Assembly (NCBI GenBank): GCA_022843445.1
Contig: JALHNS010000029.1
Coordinates: forward strand, 1 to 33,213
Reading direction: 5' to 3'
DNA length: 33,213 nucleotides
Source of the DNA: Gemmata sp.
Lineage (GTDB): Bacteria > Planctomycetota > Planctomycetia > Gemmatales > Gemmataceae
Shown here one piece after another: positions 1-7,597 of the stretch (position 1 is the first letter of the stretch; each line of letters starts with the position of its first letter). The notes under the pieces were generated by a model that was given only the letters and a program-made list of their open reading frames with translations, made no database searches and was not told the origin of the DNA. The translations under genes and the position numbers were made by a program.

Positions 1-1348
1 CCGCGCCGCGGAACCGGCCCGGCCGCTGGCCGCGCGCCCGCCGCACTTCCCGGCGAAGGCGAAGCGGATCATCCACCTGTGGATGAACGGCGGGCCGAGT
101 CAGGTGGACACGTTCGACCCCAAGCCGGCGCTCGAGAAGTTCGCCGGGCAGCGGCCCGAGAGCACGGCGAAGCTCACGACCGAGCGGGCCACCCGCGGGC
201 TGATGCCCTCGCCGTTCAAGTTCGCCCGGCACGGGAAGTCCGGGCTGGAGGTGAGCGAGCTGTTCCCGCACCTCGCCCGGCACGCCGACAAGCTCTGCGT
301 GATCCGGTCGATGCACACGAACACTCCGGTTCACGAGGCGTCCAACTGGCTGATGTTCACCGGGCACGTGCAGCCGATCCGCCCGGCGTACGGGTCGTGG
401 CTCCTGTACGGGCTCGGGTCGGAGAACGAGAACCTCCCCGGCTTCGTGGTGCTCGGCGAGGGGCAGCCGGTGAACGGGCCCTCGAACTGGAGCAGCCGGT
501 TCCTGCCGGGCATCTACCAAGGCTGTCAGGTCGTCCTGCCGGTCAACTACCGGCCCGAGGACGTGCTCGCGAACCTGCGGAACGCGCAGCTCGCCCCGGA
601 CGCACAGCGGCGGCAGCTCGACTTCACCCAGCGGCTCAACGCCCTGCACCGCGACCGGGTCGGGGCGGACGGCGGGCTGGACGCCCGCATCGACTCGCTG
701 GAGCTGGCGTTCCGCATGCAGGCGTCCGCGGCCGACACGTTCGACATCGGCCGCGAGCCGGAGAAGGTGAAGGAGGCGTACGGGCTGACCGGCCCCGACG
801 CGACCTTGGCAGCGAACACCAACGGCGGGTTCAGACGGGCCGCGTTCGCCCGCAACTGCCTGCTCGCCCGCCGGCTGGTCGAGAGCGGGGTGAGGGCGGT
901 GCAGGTGTACACCGGCAACCTCCAGCCGTGGGACACGCACGACAAGAACGCCGAGGGCCACCAGAAACTGGCCCACATCGTGGACCAGCCGATCGCCGCG
1001 CTGCTCGGCGACCTGGAGCAGCGGGGGCTGCTGGACGACACGCTGGTGGTGTGGGGCGGCGAGTTCGGCCGCACCCCGACCACCGAGGGGGGCAGCGGCC
1101 GGGACCACAACCACTACGGCTTCAGCATGTGGCTGGCCGGTGGCGGGGTGAAGGGCGGGCTCGCGTACGGGGCGACCGACGAGTTCGGGTTCCGGGCGGT
1201 CGAGAAGCGGGTCCACGTACACGACCTGCACGCGACCCTGCTCCACCTGATGGGCCTCGACCACGAGAAGTTGACCTACCGGTACAGCGGCCGGGACTTC
1301 CGCCTGACCGACGTCCACGGCACCGTGGTGAAGGACATCATCGCCTGA
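1..1348 (+). CDS. DUF1501 family protein, 5'-truncated by window edge
   Basis: The reading frame is already open at base 2 and runs to TGA at 1346-1348, so the true start lies outside the window and an internal ATG at 83 is not the start. The visible N-terminal part reads KRIIHLWMNGGPSQVDTFDP, the hallmark of DUF1501 (sulfatase/alkaline-phosphatase-like fold) proteins of planctomycetes. The C-terminal half has VVWGGEFGRTPTTEGGSGRD and HDLHATLLHLMGLDHEKLTY, both typical of the family. The product is probably Tat-exported like the relatives at 4668 and 6115, but the signal lies off the window. DUF1501 proteins usually sit next to DUF1549/DUF1553 cytochrome-like genes, and one is likely just upstream. 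The biochemical role of the family is unproven; a hydrolase of sulfated or phosphorylated polymers is the usual guess. It converges on the heme protein gene at 1538. Confidence 0.9.
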   Translation, partial: RAAEPARPLAARPPHFPAKAKRIIHLWMNGGPSQVDTFDPKPALEKFAGQRPESTAKLTTERATRGLMPSPFKFARHGKSGLEVSELFPHLARHADKLCVIRSMHTNTPVHEASNWLMFTGHVQPIRPAYGSWLLYGLGSENENLPGFVVLGEGQPVNGPSNWSSRFLPGIYQGCQVVLPVNYRPEDVLANLRNAQLAPDAQRRQLDFTQRLNALHRDRVGADGGLDARIDSLELAFRMQASAADTFDIGREPEKVKEAYGLTGPDATLAANTNGGFRRAAFARNCLLARRLVESGVRAVQVYTGNLQPWDTHDKNAEGHQKLAHIVDQPIAALLGDLEQRGLLDDTLVVWGGEFGRTPTTEGGSGRDHNHYGFSMWLAGGGVKGGLAYGATDEFGFRAVEKRVHVHDLHATLLHLMGLDHEKLTYRYSGRDFRLTDVHGTVVKDIIA

Positions 1349-1404
1349 CGCTCCGACGTTCCCGAAGCACGATCCGACTACCGCATCGCCCGACCGCGTC
1401 CCGC

Positions 1405-1445
1405 GCGGCCGCCCGGCGAACCCCCAAGGAGCGCCGGGCGGCCGC
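1405..1445. terminator. Hairpin in convergent junction, candidate bidirectional terminator
   Basis: A perfect 14-bp inverted repeat (GCGGCCGCCCGGCG at 1405-1418 and its complement at 1432-1445) encloses a 13-nt loop. It lies between the stop codon at 1348 and the convergent stop at 1538. No T-tract follows on either strand, so it is not a textbook intrinsic terminator. A second, smaller hairpin (CCGCGGG/CCCGCGG) lies near 1509-1524. Nothing else is seen in this 189-bp gap. Confidence 0.45.
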
Positions 1446-1537
1446 AGACGCGGGTGCCGTCGGCCTTCAAGCCGCAACGTCTGCTCGGCCGCGGCGGGAG
1501 GAAGCGTCCCGCGGGAGCCCGCGGCTCTTCCGGCCGG

Positions 1538-4500
1538 TCACTTGAGCGTGGACAGGTAGATCACCAGATCCTCGAACTCGCGCCGGCTGAGGCCGTCGGC
1601 GAGCCCTTCGGGCATCACCGAAACCTTGGTCACGGACCGGGCCGCGACGTCGGCCTTCGGCACGCGCGCCACCGCTTCGGCGGATAGCACCCGCAGCGCG
1701 TCGCCGTCGTCGCGGACGAGTCCGGTCAGCACCCGGTCGTCGGCCGTGCGGACCGTCTCCGCCTCGAACCCCGTCTTGATCACCTTCGACGGCAGCAAGA
1801 CCGACTCGACGAGGTACTCGGGCTTCTGCCCGCCGATGCCCTTGAGCGACGGGGCGAGTTCGGTCGTCTGGGTGGCGGTGGTGTGGCACTTCGTGCACCC
1901 AGCGCGGTCGAACACCTGCTGCCCGAGGGCGGCCCGGCGCGCGCGGTCGGCGGGCGGCAACTTCGCTCCCAGCGCGCCCGCGTCGCGCCCGAGTTCGTCG
2001 CGCGTCGGCGGGGCCGGGAGGTTCAGTCCTTTCAGCTTGTCGGCCGGTGCGCCGAGGGCGCGGGCGACGGCGGCGAGGTCGCCGGCGAGGTCCGGGTCGC
2101 CCTTCAGGAGTTCTGGGGCCGCACTCAGAAGCGAATCGACCCGCGGGGCGTCGCCCTTGAACGCCCGCCACGCCCGGACGGCCTCGGTCCGCACGCCCGG
2201 ATCCTTCGCGGACAGCAGAGCGGCCCACCGCCCGGCGTCCGGTTTCGGCTCGACGCGGGCGAGGGTGCCGACCGCCTCCGGCCCGAACGCCGCCGCCTTT
2301 TTCTCGTCGCCGAGGACGGCCCACAAGTCCTTCGCCAGCGGGGCCGCCTTCGGCCCGAACCGGCGGGCCAGGGCGTGGGCGGCGTCCCGCACCTCGCGGT
2401 TGTTGGAGCCGAACTGCTTGCCGATCAGCCGGAGCGAGGCCGGAGTCGGCCCACCCGCCTCCACCAGCGCGAACACGGCGACGAGGTCGTCCGGGCGGTC
2501 GAGGGCGAGCTTCCCGGCGTCGGCCGCCTCGGCCAACTTGGCCGCGAACTTCTCTTCGAGCTTGACCGACGGCGAGCCTTTCGCCCGGAGGAACAACAGC
2601 GCGCGGCCGACGACCGCCTCGGGCAGGTCCGCCTTCGCCAGCAGCGCCTCGACCGCCGGGCGGAACGACGCGTCCCCGTGCATCTGGACGAGGGTGAGGA
2701 GCGACCGCGGGTCGCACGCGCCGGGCGCCGCGACCGCGCCCTTCAGCGCCGCGACCGCGTCGGGGTGCGCGGCGAACTTCTCGTAGCACGCCACGTCCAC
2801 GGATATCATCCCGGCGAGTGCGGTGTCCGCGTCGGGAGAGGCCAGAAGTTCCTTGAACGCCCCGCCGAGGCGGGCGAGGTGCCAGGCGGCCTCGTACCGG
2901 GTGTGCGGGTCGCGGGCCGCGCCGCGTGGGAGGGCCGACACGAGCGCCGTGCGGGCCTCCTCGTCCGGTAGCGCGAGCGCCGCGGCGATCAGCACCGCGG
3001 GCGACTCGTCCTTGCCGAGCGAGCGGGCGACCTCGGCGGCGTTCGGGGCCTTGTACCGCCGAACCAATTCCGCGGTGAGTCGGCGCACCTTCGCGTCGGG
3101 ATGCTTCGCTCCGGCCCCGAGCGCCGTCTTCGCGTCGTCGGTGCCGACCCGGGCGAGCAGCCAGAGGGCGGTCGCGGCCCCGAGCGGGTCGGCCGACTTC
3201 GCCGCGGCATCGGCCAGCGCCGGGACGGCCTTCGCCGCGCCGGCCGCCATGAGGAAGTCCGTGCAGACCTCGCGGACCCGGTGGCTCGGGGAACCCAAAC
3301 CCGCCGCGGCGTCGGTAACGGTCAGCGCCTTCGCGTCGGGCACCGGAACGGCCTTCGGCGCGTCCTTCCCGACGTACCGGATTCGCCAGATGCGCCCGGT
3401 CAGGTCGCTCTCGTCGTCGCGGCCGTACCAGTCGGCCACGAGCAGGTTGCCGTCCGGGTCGAGGCAGACGTGGGCCGGGCGGAAGTGCGGGTCGGTGCAC
3501 CACACGAACGGCTCCTTGGCGGTGATGCGCCCGGCGTCGTCGGGCACGTATCGGAACACCGCGCGGTTGGCTCCGGCGAACCCGTGCCGCCCCCAGTTGT
3601 CGAGCAGCAGGCTGCCCCGATACGCAGCCGGGTACGCCGCCCCATAGTACCGCATCAACTGCGTGTGCGCCCCGCCCGGCAGCTCGAAGCACGGCGGGGC
3701 CAGCGGGTGGTTCCCGGCCAGCCACTGGTTGTCCACGCCCCGCGTGTAGCAGTGGTAATCGACGCCCTCGATCACCCGCAGGAACCGGTTCGGGTTCCCC
3801 TCGCCGTTGGACAAGAGCCACATCTGCCCGAACGGGTCGAACTCGAACGAGTACGGCACCCGCAACCCGTGGACGAGGTACTCCATGTTCGTGCCGTCGG
3901 GATTCATCCGCATGACGAACCCGGTCCGCCCGCGGCCCTTCAACTCGCCGCCCGGCCCGACGAGGTGGATGTTGTGATCGCCCACGCTCAGGTACAGGAG
4001 CCCGTCCGGCCCCCACTCCAGCACGAACATGCCGAACGGGTTCCACGCCTTGTTCTTGTCCGTCACGAGGGTCTTCTTGTTCGTCGCTTTCCCGTCGGGG
4101 CCGATGTCGAAGGTGAACAGGTAGTTGTTGGCCGCAGCCCAAAGTTTGTCGCCCTTCACGGCGATGCCCATGACCGGGTCGTCGAACCCCTCGGCGACGA
4201 CGGTGCGGGTGTACCCCTTGCCGTCCGGCTTCGGGTCGAGCCGCACGAGCGGGTTGCTCGCCGGCTTGACGGGGGTGCCGCTCGGGCCGTAGCGGTACGT
4301 GTGGCTCTCGCTGACGTAGATGCGGCCCTTCTCGTCGCAGATCATTGTGACCGGGTTGATGACCAGCGGGTCGGCAGCCACCAGTTCGACGGCGAACCCG
4401 TCGGGGCACTTCACGTGCGCCTTTTGCTCCTCGGCCGTCAGCCGCCCCTTGAGTGCCTTATCGACCTGCGTGACCTCCGGGTGCGGGACCGGCTTCGGCG

Positions 4501-4567
4501 GATCCTGCGCCGCGGCGAGCGCGGGCACGAAGAGGCACAGCGCGACGAGGCGGGCAAGTGAACGCAT
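1538..4567 (-). CDS. PVC-type heme-binding CxxCH protein (membrane-bound dehydrogenase-like)
   Basis: A protein of about 1009 residues. The N-terminus MRSLARLVALCLFVPALAAA is a Sec signal peptide. A beta-propeller follows (about 55-400), with NHL/PQQ-like blocks such as DEKGRIYVSESHTYRYGPSG and MFVLEWGPDGLLYLSVGDHN, the TIGR02604 PVC dehydrogenase type. Then come Ala-rich HEAT-like helices (about 420-860) and a C-terminal c-type cytochrome module (TIGR02603 type) with CTKCH at C891/C894/H895. It is probably a periplasmic redox enzyme passing electrons from a sugar or polyol to heme c; the substrate is unknown. GTG (4570) and ATG (4567) starts are adjacent; GGAG lies 6 nt before the ATG and only 3 nt before the GTG, so ATG is preferred. 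It is the last gene of the 9889-1538 operon, 100 nt after the DUF1501 gene. Confidence 0.9.
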   Translation of the reverse strand: MRSLARLVALCLFVPALAAAQDPPKPVPHPEVTQVDKALKGRLTAEEQKAHVKCPDGFAVELVAADPLVINPVTMICDEKGRIYVSESHTYRYGPSGTPVKPASNPLVRLDPKPDGKGYTRTVVAEGFDDPVMGIAVKGDKLWAAANNYLFTFDIGPDGKATNKKTLVTDKNKAWNPFGMFVLEWGPDGLLYLSVGDHNIHLVGPGGELKGRGRTGFVMRMNPDGTNMEYLVHGLRVPYSFEFDPFGQMWLLSNGEGNPNRFLRVIEGVDYHCYTRGVDNQWLAGNHPLAPPCFELPGGAHTQLMRYYGAAYPAAYRGSLLLDNWGRHGFAGANRAVFRYVPDDAGRITAKEPFVWCTDPHFRPAHVCLDPDGNLLVADWYGRDDESDLTGRIWRIRYVGKDAPKAVPVPDAKALTVTDAAAGLGSPSHRVREVCTDFLMAAGAAKAVPALADAAAKSADPLGAATALWLLARVGTDDAKTALGAGAKHPDAKVRRLTAELVRRYKAPNAAEVARSLGKDESPAVLIAAALALPDEEARTALVSALPRGAARDPHTRYEAAWHLARLGGAFKELLASPDADTALAGMISVDVACYEKFAAHPDAVAALKGAVAAPGACDPRSLLTLVQMHGDASFRPAVEALLAKADLPEAVVGRALLFLRAKGSPSVKLEEKFAAKLAEAADAGKLALDRPDDLVAVFALVEAGGPTPASLRLIGKQFGSNNREVRDAAHALARRFGPKAAPLAKDLWAVLGDEKKAAAFGPEAVGTLARVEPKPDAGRWAALLSAKDPGVRTEAVRAWRAFKGDAPRVDSLLSAAPELLKGDPDLAGDLAAVARALGAPADKLKGLNLPAPPTRDELGRDAGALGAKLPPADRARRAALGQQVFDRAGCTKCHTTATQTTELAPSLKGIGGQKPEYLVESVLLPSKVIKTGFEAETVRTADDRVLTGLVRDDGDALRVLSAEAVARVPKADVAARSVTKVSVMPEGLADGLSRREFEDLVIYLSTLK

Positions 4568-4667
4568 CACGGTCTCCGGAAAGTAACGTGCTCAGCGCGC
4601 GAGCGCACCCGCGACCGCTGCGGTCGCGGACCGGCGCGAGGAACCGCTTGGGCGACTCCGGGGCGGA

Positions 4668-6068
4668 TCAGAGCAGGTCGTCGATGACGCCGTGGTTCTC
4701 GACCGCACCCTTGATGTCGCGGTGGACGTCGGTGCGGAGCCGCAGTTTGCCGAGGTCGAACAGGTGGTGCATGACCGTTGAGAACAGGTTCGTCGGCTTG
4801 TACACCTTCGTGGTCGGGGCCGACGCGGTGGCGTCGGTCTTGCCGATCACCTGCCCGGTCTTGATCCCGCCGCCGGCCAGCACTAGGGGTGTGACGTTGC
4901 CGTAGTGGTCGCGGCCGCCGTTCTTGTTCAGCTTCGGCGTGCGGCCCATCTCACCGGTCACCACCAGCAGCACGCGGTCGGACAGCCCGCGCTGCTTCAG
5001 GTCTTCCACGAACGCGGCGACGGCGTGGTCCACCTGCGGCGCGAGCCACTTCAGCCCCTCCATGTTCTTGGGGCTGTTGTTGTTCGCGTGCATGTCCCAC
5101 CCGCAGTCCGACACGGTGACGAACCCGACCCCGTTCTCGACCAACCGCCGGGCCAGCAGCATCTGCTTGCCGAGCAGGTTCGTCGCGCGCTTCATATCGT
5201 GCCAGCGGGTGGCGTCTTCCAGCTTGAACAGCTTGCTGGTGTCGTAGCGCTCGACCACCTTCGGGTCTTCCTTCGACAGGTCGAACGCCGCGGTTACCCC
5301 GCGGGTGATGACGTCCGCGGCCTGCTGCTGGTACTTGCCCGCCTGCGCGACGGCCGGGTCGCGGTCGAGGTCGCGGCGGAGCCCGTCGAGGTCCGCCAGC
5401 AGCTTCCGCCGGTCGTCGAACTGCTCGCGCGGGAGCGTCAGGCTCATCGCCTGCTTGAGCTTCGACCCGCCGGACGGGCTGAACGCCTCGCACTGCGGCC
5501 CGAGCGCGCCCGGTTGCGTGAGCGTCGGCAGCGCGCCGGTCTCGAAGTTGTTCTGGAGCACCAGCCCGTCCTGCACGGCCTCGGGCAGCACCAGCACGTT
5601 GGTCGGGAGCCCGGTGCTCGGGTGGGTGGGGCCGGCGAGGTTCGCGTACGCGGCGCTCATCGCCGCTTTCGCCGCGTTCCCGCCGGTGGTCACCGCCTGG
5701 TAGGTGTGCCCGCCGTTGCCGGACGCGAACGATCGGACGAAGGCGAACTCCTTCGCCATCGCCGCCATCTTCGGGAAGTGCTCACTGAACCGCACGCCCG
5801 GCAGCGCCGTGGGGATCGTGCCGCCGAGCGTGCGGGTCTCCTGCGGCGCGTCCGGCTTCGGGTCCCACGTCTCGAGCTGCGTCGGCCCGCCTTGCAGGAA
5901 CAGCAGCACCACCGCCTTCGGTTCGGACGAATCGCCGGCCGCGGCCCGCGCGGCGAGCAGGTCCGCGAGCGTCAGCCCGCCCAGCGCGAGGCCGCCCACG
6001 CGGAGGAACTCGCGCCGGGTGCGGCCCTGGCAGGTGTGAGCGCACCCGCGGTCGAAGATCGTGAGCAT
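4668..6068 (-). CDS. DUF1501 family protein, Tat-exported (paralogue 2)
   Basis: A 466-residue complete DUF1501 protein. A twin-arginine signal is visible at the N-terminus (RTRREFLRVGGLALGGLTLA), so folded export is expected. Family motifs follow: VLLFLQGGPTQLETWDPKP, LPGVRFSEHFPKMA and, near the C-terminus, VVTGEMGRTPKLNKNGGRDH. The start ATG at 6068 has GAGGGA 6 nt upstream, a convincing ribosome site. The gene lies 46 nt after the related DUF1501 gene at 6115 and 100 nt before the heme protein gene, so it is probably co-transcribed with both. The two neighbours share the same architecture but are clearly diverged except in the Tat signal region. Function is not established; metal-dependent hydrolysis of ester groups on polysaccharides is a family-level guess. 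Confidence 0.92.
   Translation of the reverse strand: MLTIFDRGCAHTCQGRTRREFLRVGGLALGGLTLADLLAARAAAGDSSEPKAVVLLFLQGGPTQLETWDPKPDAPQETRTLGGTIPTALPGVRFSEHFPKMAAMAKEFAFVRSFASGNGGHTYQAVTTGGNAAKAAMSAAYANLAGPTHPSTGLPTNVLVLPEAVQDGLVLQNNFETGALPTLTQPGALGPQCEAFSPSGGSKLKQAMSLTLPREQFDDRRKLLADLDGLRRDLDRDPAVAQAGKYQQQAADVITRGVTAAFDLSKEDPKVVERYDTSKLFKLEDATRWHDMKRATNLLGKQMLLARRLVENGVGFVTVSDCGWDMHANNNSPKNMEGLKWLAPQVDHAVAAFVEDLKQRGLSDRVLLVVTGEMGRTPKLNKNGGRDHYGNVTPLVLAGGGIKTGQVIGKTDATASAPTTKVYKPTNLFSTVMHHLFDLGKLRLRTDVHRDIKGAVENHGVIDDLL
5967..6005 (-). repeat. 39-nt direct repeat in Tat signal region, copy 1
   Basis: These 39 bases are identical to 7456-7494. Both copies encode the segment around RVGGLALGGLTL of the Tat signal in the tandem DUF1501 genes. 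Identity stops sharply at both edges, although the proteins differ widely elsewhere. Confidence 0.85.
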
Positions 6069-6114
6069 CGGCGGTCCCTCGTGTTCGGTTCGGTCTGGCG
6101 GGGGCAGTTTGTGG

Positions 6115-7557
6115 TCAGAATAGTTCGGTAATCGGCTGGCCGGTGCTGACGAGGTTCGCGACCTCCGCGGGCAGCAGCGCGGGGTTGGTGCGCACCGCGG
6201 ACGCGTCGAACAGCGTGTGCAGCACGGTCGCGAGCAGGTGCTCGGGCTTGTACGCCTTCGTCACGGGCTTGGCCCCGGTCTTGTCGCTCTGGCCGACCAC
6301 CTGCCCCATCTTCAAGCCGCCGCCGGCCAGCACCAGTGGGGTGATGTCCGCGTGGTGCCCGGTGCCGCCGTTCTTCCCCTTCGCCGGGCTGCGGCCCATC
6401 TCGCCGGTGATGATGAGCAGCACCTTGTCTTCCAGCCCGCGCTCCTTGAGGTCGTCGAGGAACGCGGCGACCGCGTGGTCGAGTTGCGGCCCGAGGAACG
6501 CCATCCCCTGCGGGCACCCGGGATTGTTGCCGTCGGCGTGGAAGTCCCAGCACGAGTCCAGCACCGTGACGAACCCGGCGCCGCGCTCGACCAGCCGCCG
6601 CGCGAGGAGCATCTGCTTGCCGAGCAGGTTCGTCACCCGCGACTGGTTCACCAGCTTGTTGTAGTTCTTGCCGTCCTTGTGGTAGTCCTCCATGCGGAAC
6701 AGGTGGCCCGTGTCGTACTTCGCCACCGTCTTGGGGTCATCCTTCGTGAGGTCGAACGCCTCGGCGATGCCCTTTACCAGCACGTCCGCGGCCTGGCGCT
6801 GGAACGCGTCGATGCCCGCGGCCTCGCCGGTCCTGTCGAGCGTCCGCTTGAATCCGTCGAGCTTGCCGAGCAGACGCTTGCGGTCGTCGAAGTCCCCCTG
6901 CTGCATCTGGAGTTGCAGGTTCTTCAGCAGCGAGTCGGCGCCCATCGGGAGGAACGCGTCGTAGGCGCGGCCGACGCCCCCGGCCGGGACGTAGTTCTTC
7001 TGCACGTAGTCGAGTTGGAACGGCCCGGTCGGGTTGTTGAGCTTCAGGTCCGGGCGGATCGCCTCGGGCACGATCACGGTGTTGGTGGGCACGCCGGTCT
7101 TCGGGTTCATGGCGCCGAGCGCGCGGGCCACGACCGCCGCCATCGGCGACTTCATCGGGCTGCGCCCGGTGATCACGGGCAGTTGGTTGTGCCCGCCGTC
7201 GGTGCTGCTGAACGACCGCACCACCGCGAGCCGGTCGGCCCGTTCGCCCATCTTGGGGAACGTGCCGCCGAACTTCACCCCGGGCAGCGCGGTCTGCACT
7301 TCGCCAGTGCAACTCCGGATGTTCTCGGGGACGTTCTCCTTGGGGTCGAACGTCTCGATCTGTGGCGGCCCGCCGACCAGGAATAGCATCACCACCGCCT
7401 TATCGCGGTACGCGCTGGCGGCGGCCTCCGCGGCGCGCGCCCGGAGCAACCCCGGGAGCGTCAGCCCGCCCAGCGCGAGGCCGCCCACGCGGAGCAGTTC
7501 GCGCCGCGACACGCCGGCGCAGGTGCGGGTGTGGTCCGACCCGAAGACCGAGAACAT
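6115..7557 (-). CDS. DUF1501 family protein, Tat-exported (paralogue 1)
   Basis: A 480-residue complete DUF1501 protein. The N-terminus has a Tat motif, SRRELLRVGGLALGGLTLPG. Further family motifs are VVMLFLVGGPPQIETFDPKE, LPGVKFGGTFPKMGERADRL and IITGEMGRSPAKGKNGGTGH. The ATG at 7557 is preceded by GGGAGA with about 7 nt spacing. The gene starts 40 nt after the stop of the DUF1549/DUF1553 gene and ends 46 nt before the second DUF1501 gene, so all belong to one operon. The pairing of a DUF1549/DUF1553 protein with DUF1501 proteins is a standard planctomycete arrangement and suggests they act as an extracytoplasmic pair. The catalytic role remains unproven. Confidence 0.92.
   Translation of the reverse strand: MFSVFGSDHTRTCAGVSRRELLRVGGLALGGLTLPGLLRARAAEAAASAYRDKAVVMLFLVGGPPQIETFDPKENVPENIRSCTGEVQTALPGVKFGGTFPKMGERADRLAVVRSFSSTDGGHNQLPVITGRSPMKSPMAAVVARALGAMNPKTGVPTNTVIVPEAIRPDLKLNNPTGPFQLDYVQKNYVPAGGVGRAYDAFLPMGADSLLKNLQLQMQQGDFDDRKRLLGKLDGFKRTLDRTGEAAGIDAFQRQAADVLVKGIAEAFDLTKDDPKTVAKYDTGHLFRMEDYHKDGKNYNKLVNQSRVTNLLGKQMLLARRLVERGAGFVTVLDSCWDFHADGNNPGCPQGMAFLGPQLDHAVAAFLDDLKERGLEDKVLLIITGEMGRSPAKGKNGGTGHHADITPLVLAGGGLKMGQVVGQSDKTGAKPVTKAYKPEHLLATVLHTLFDASAVRTNPALLPAEVANLVSTGQPITELF
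7456..7494 (-). repeat. 39-nt direct repeat in Tat signal region, copy 2
   Basis: Identical to 5967-6005. The base before and the base after the repeat differ between the copies. It encodes the hydrophobic core of the Tat signal peptide of the DUF1501 paralogue ending at 6115. Confidence 0.85.
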
Positions 7558-7597
7558 TGCGCGTCTCCCGTGCAGGGTGTGGGGCGGAGCCGAACCG

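Noticed and set aside
1467..4409. Long open frame of 980 codons on the minus strand, alternate frame
   Set aside because: It overlaps the PVC heme protein completely, is dominated by Arg/Gly/Pro/Ala and has no recognisable domain; a GC-rich shadow.
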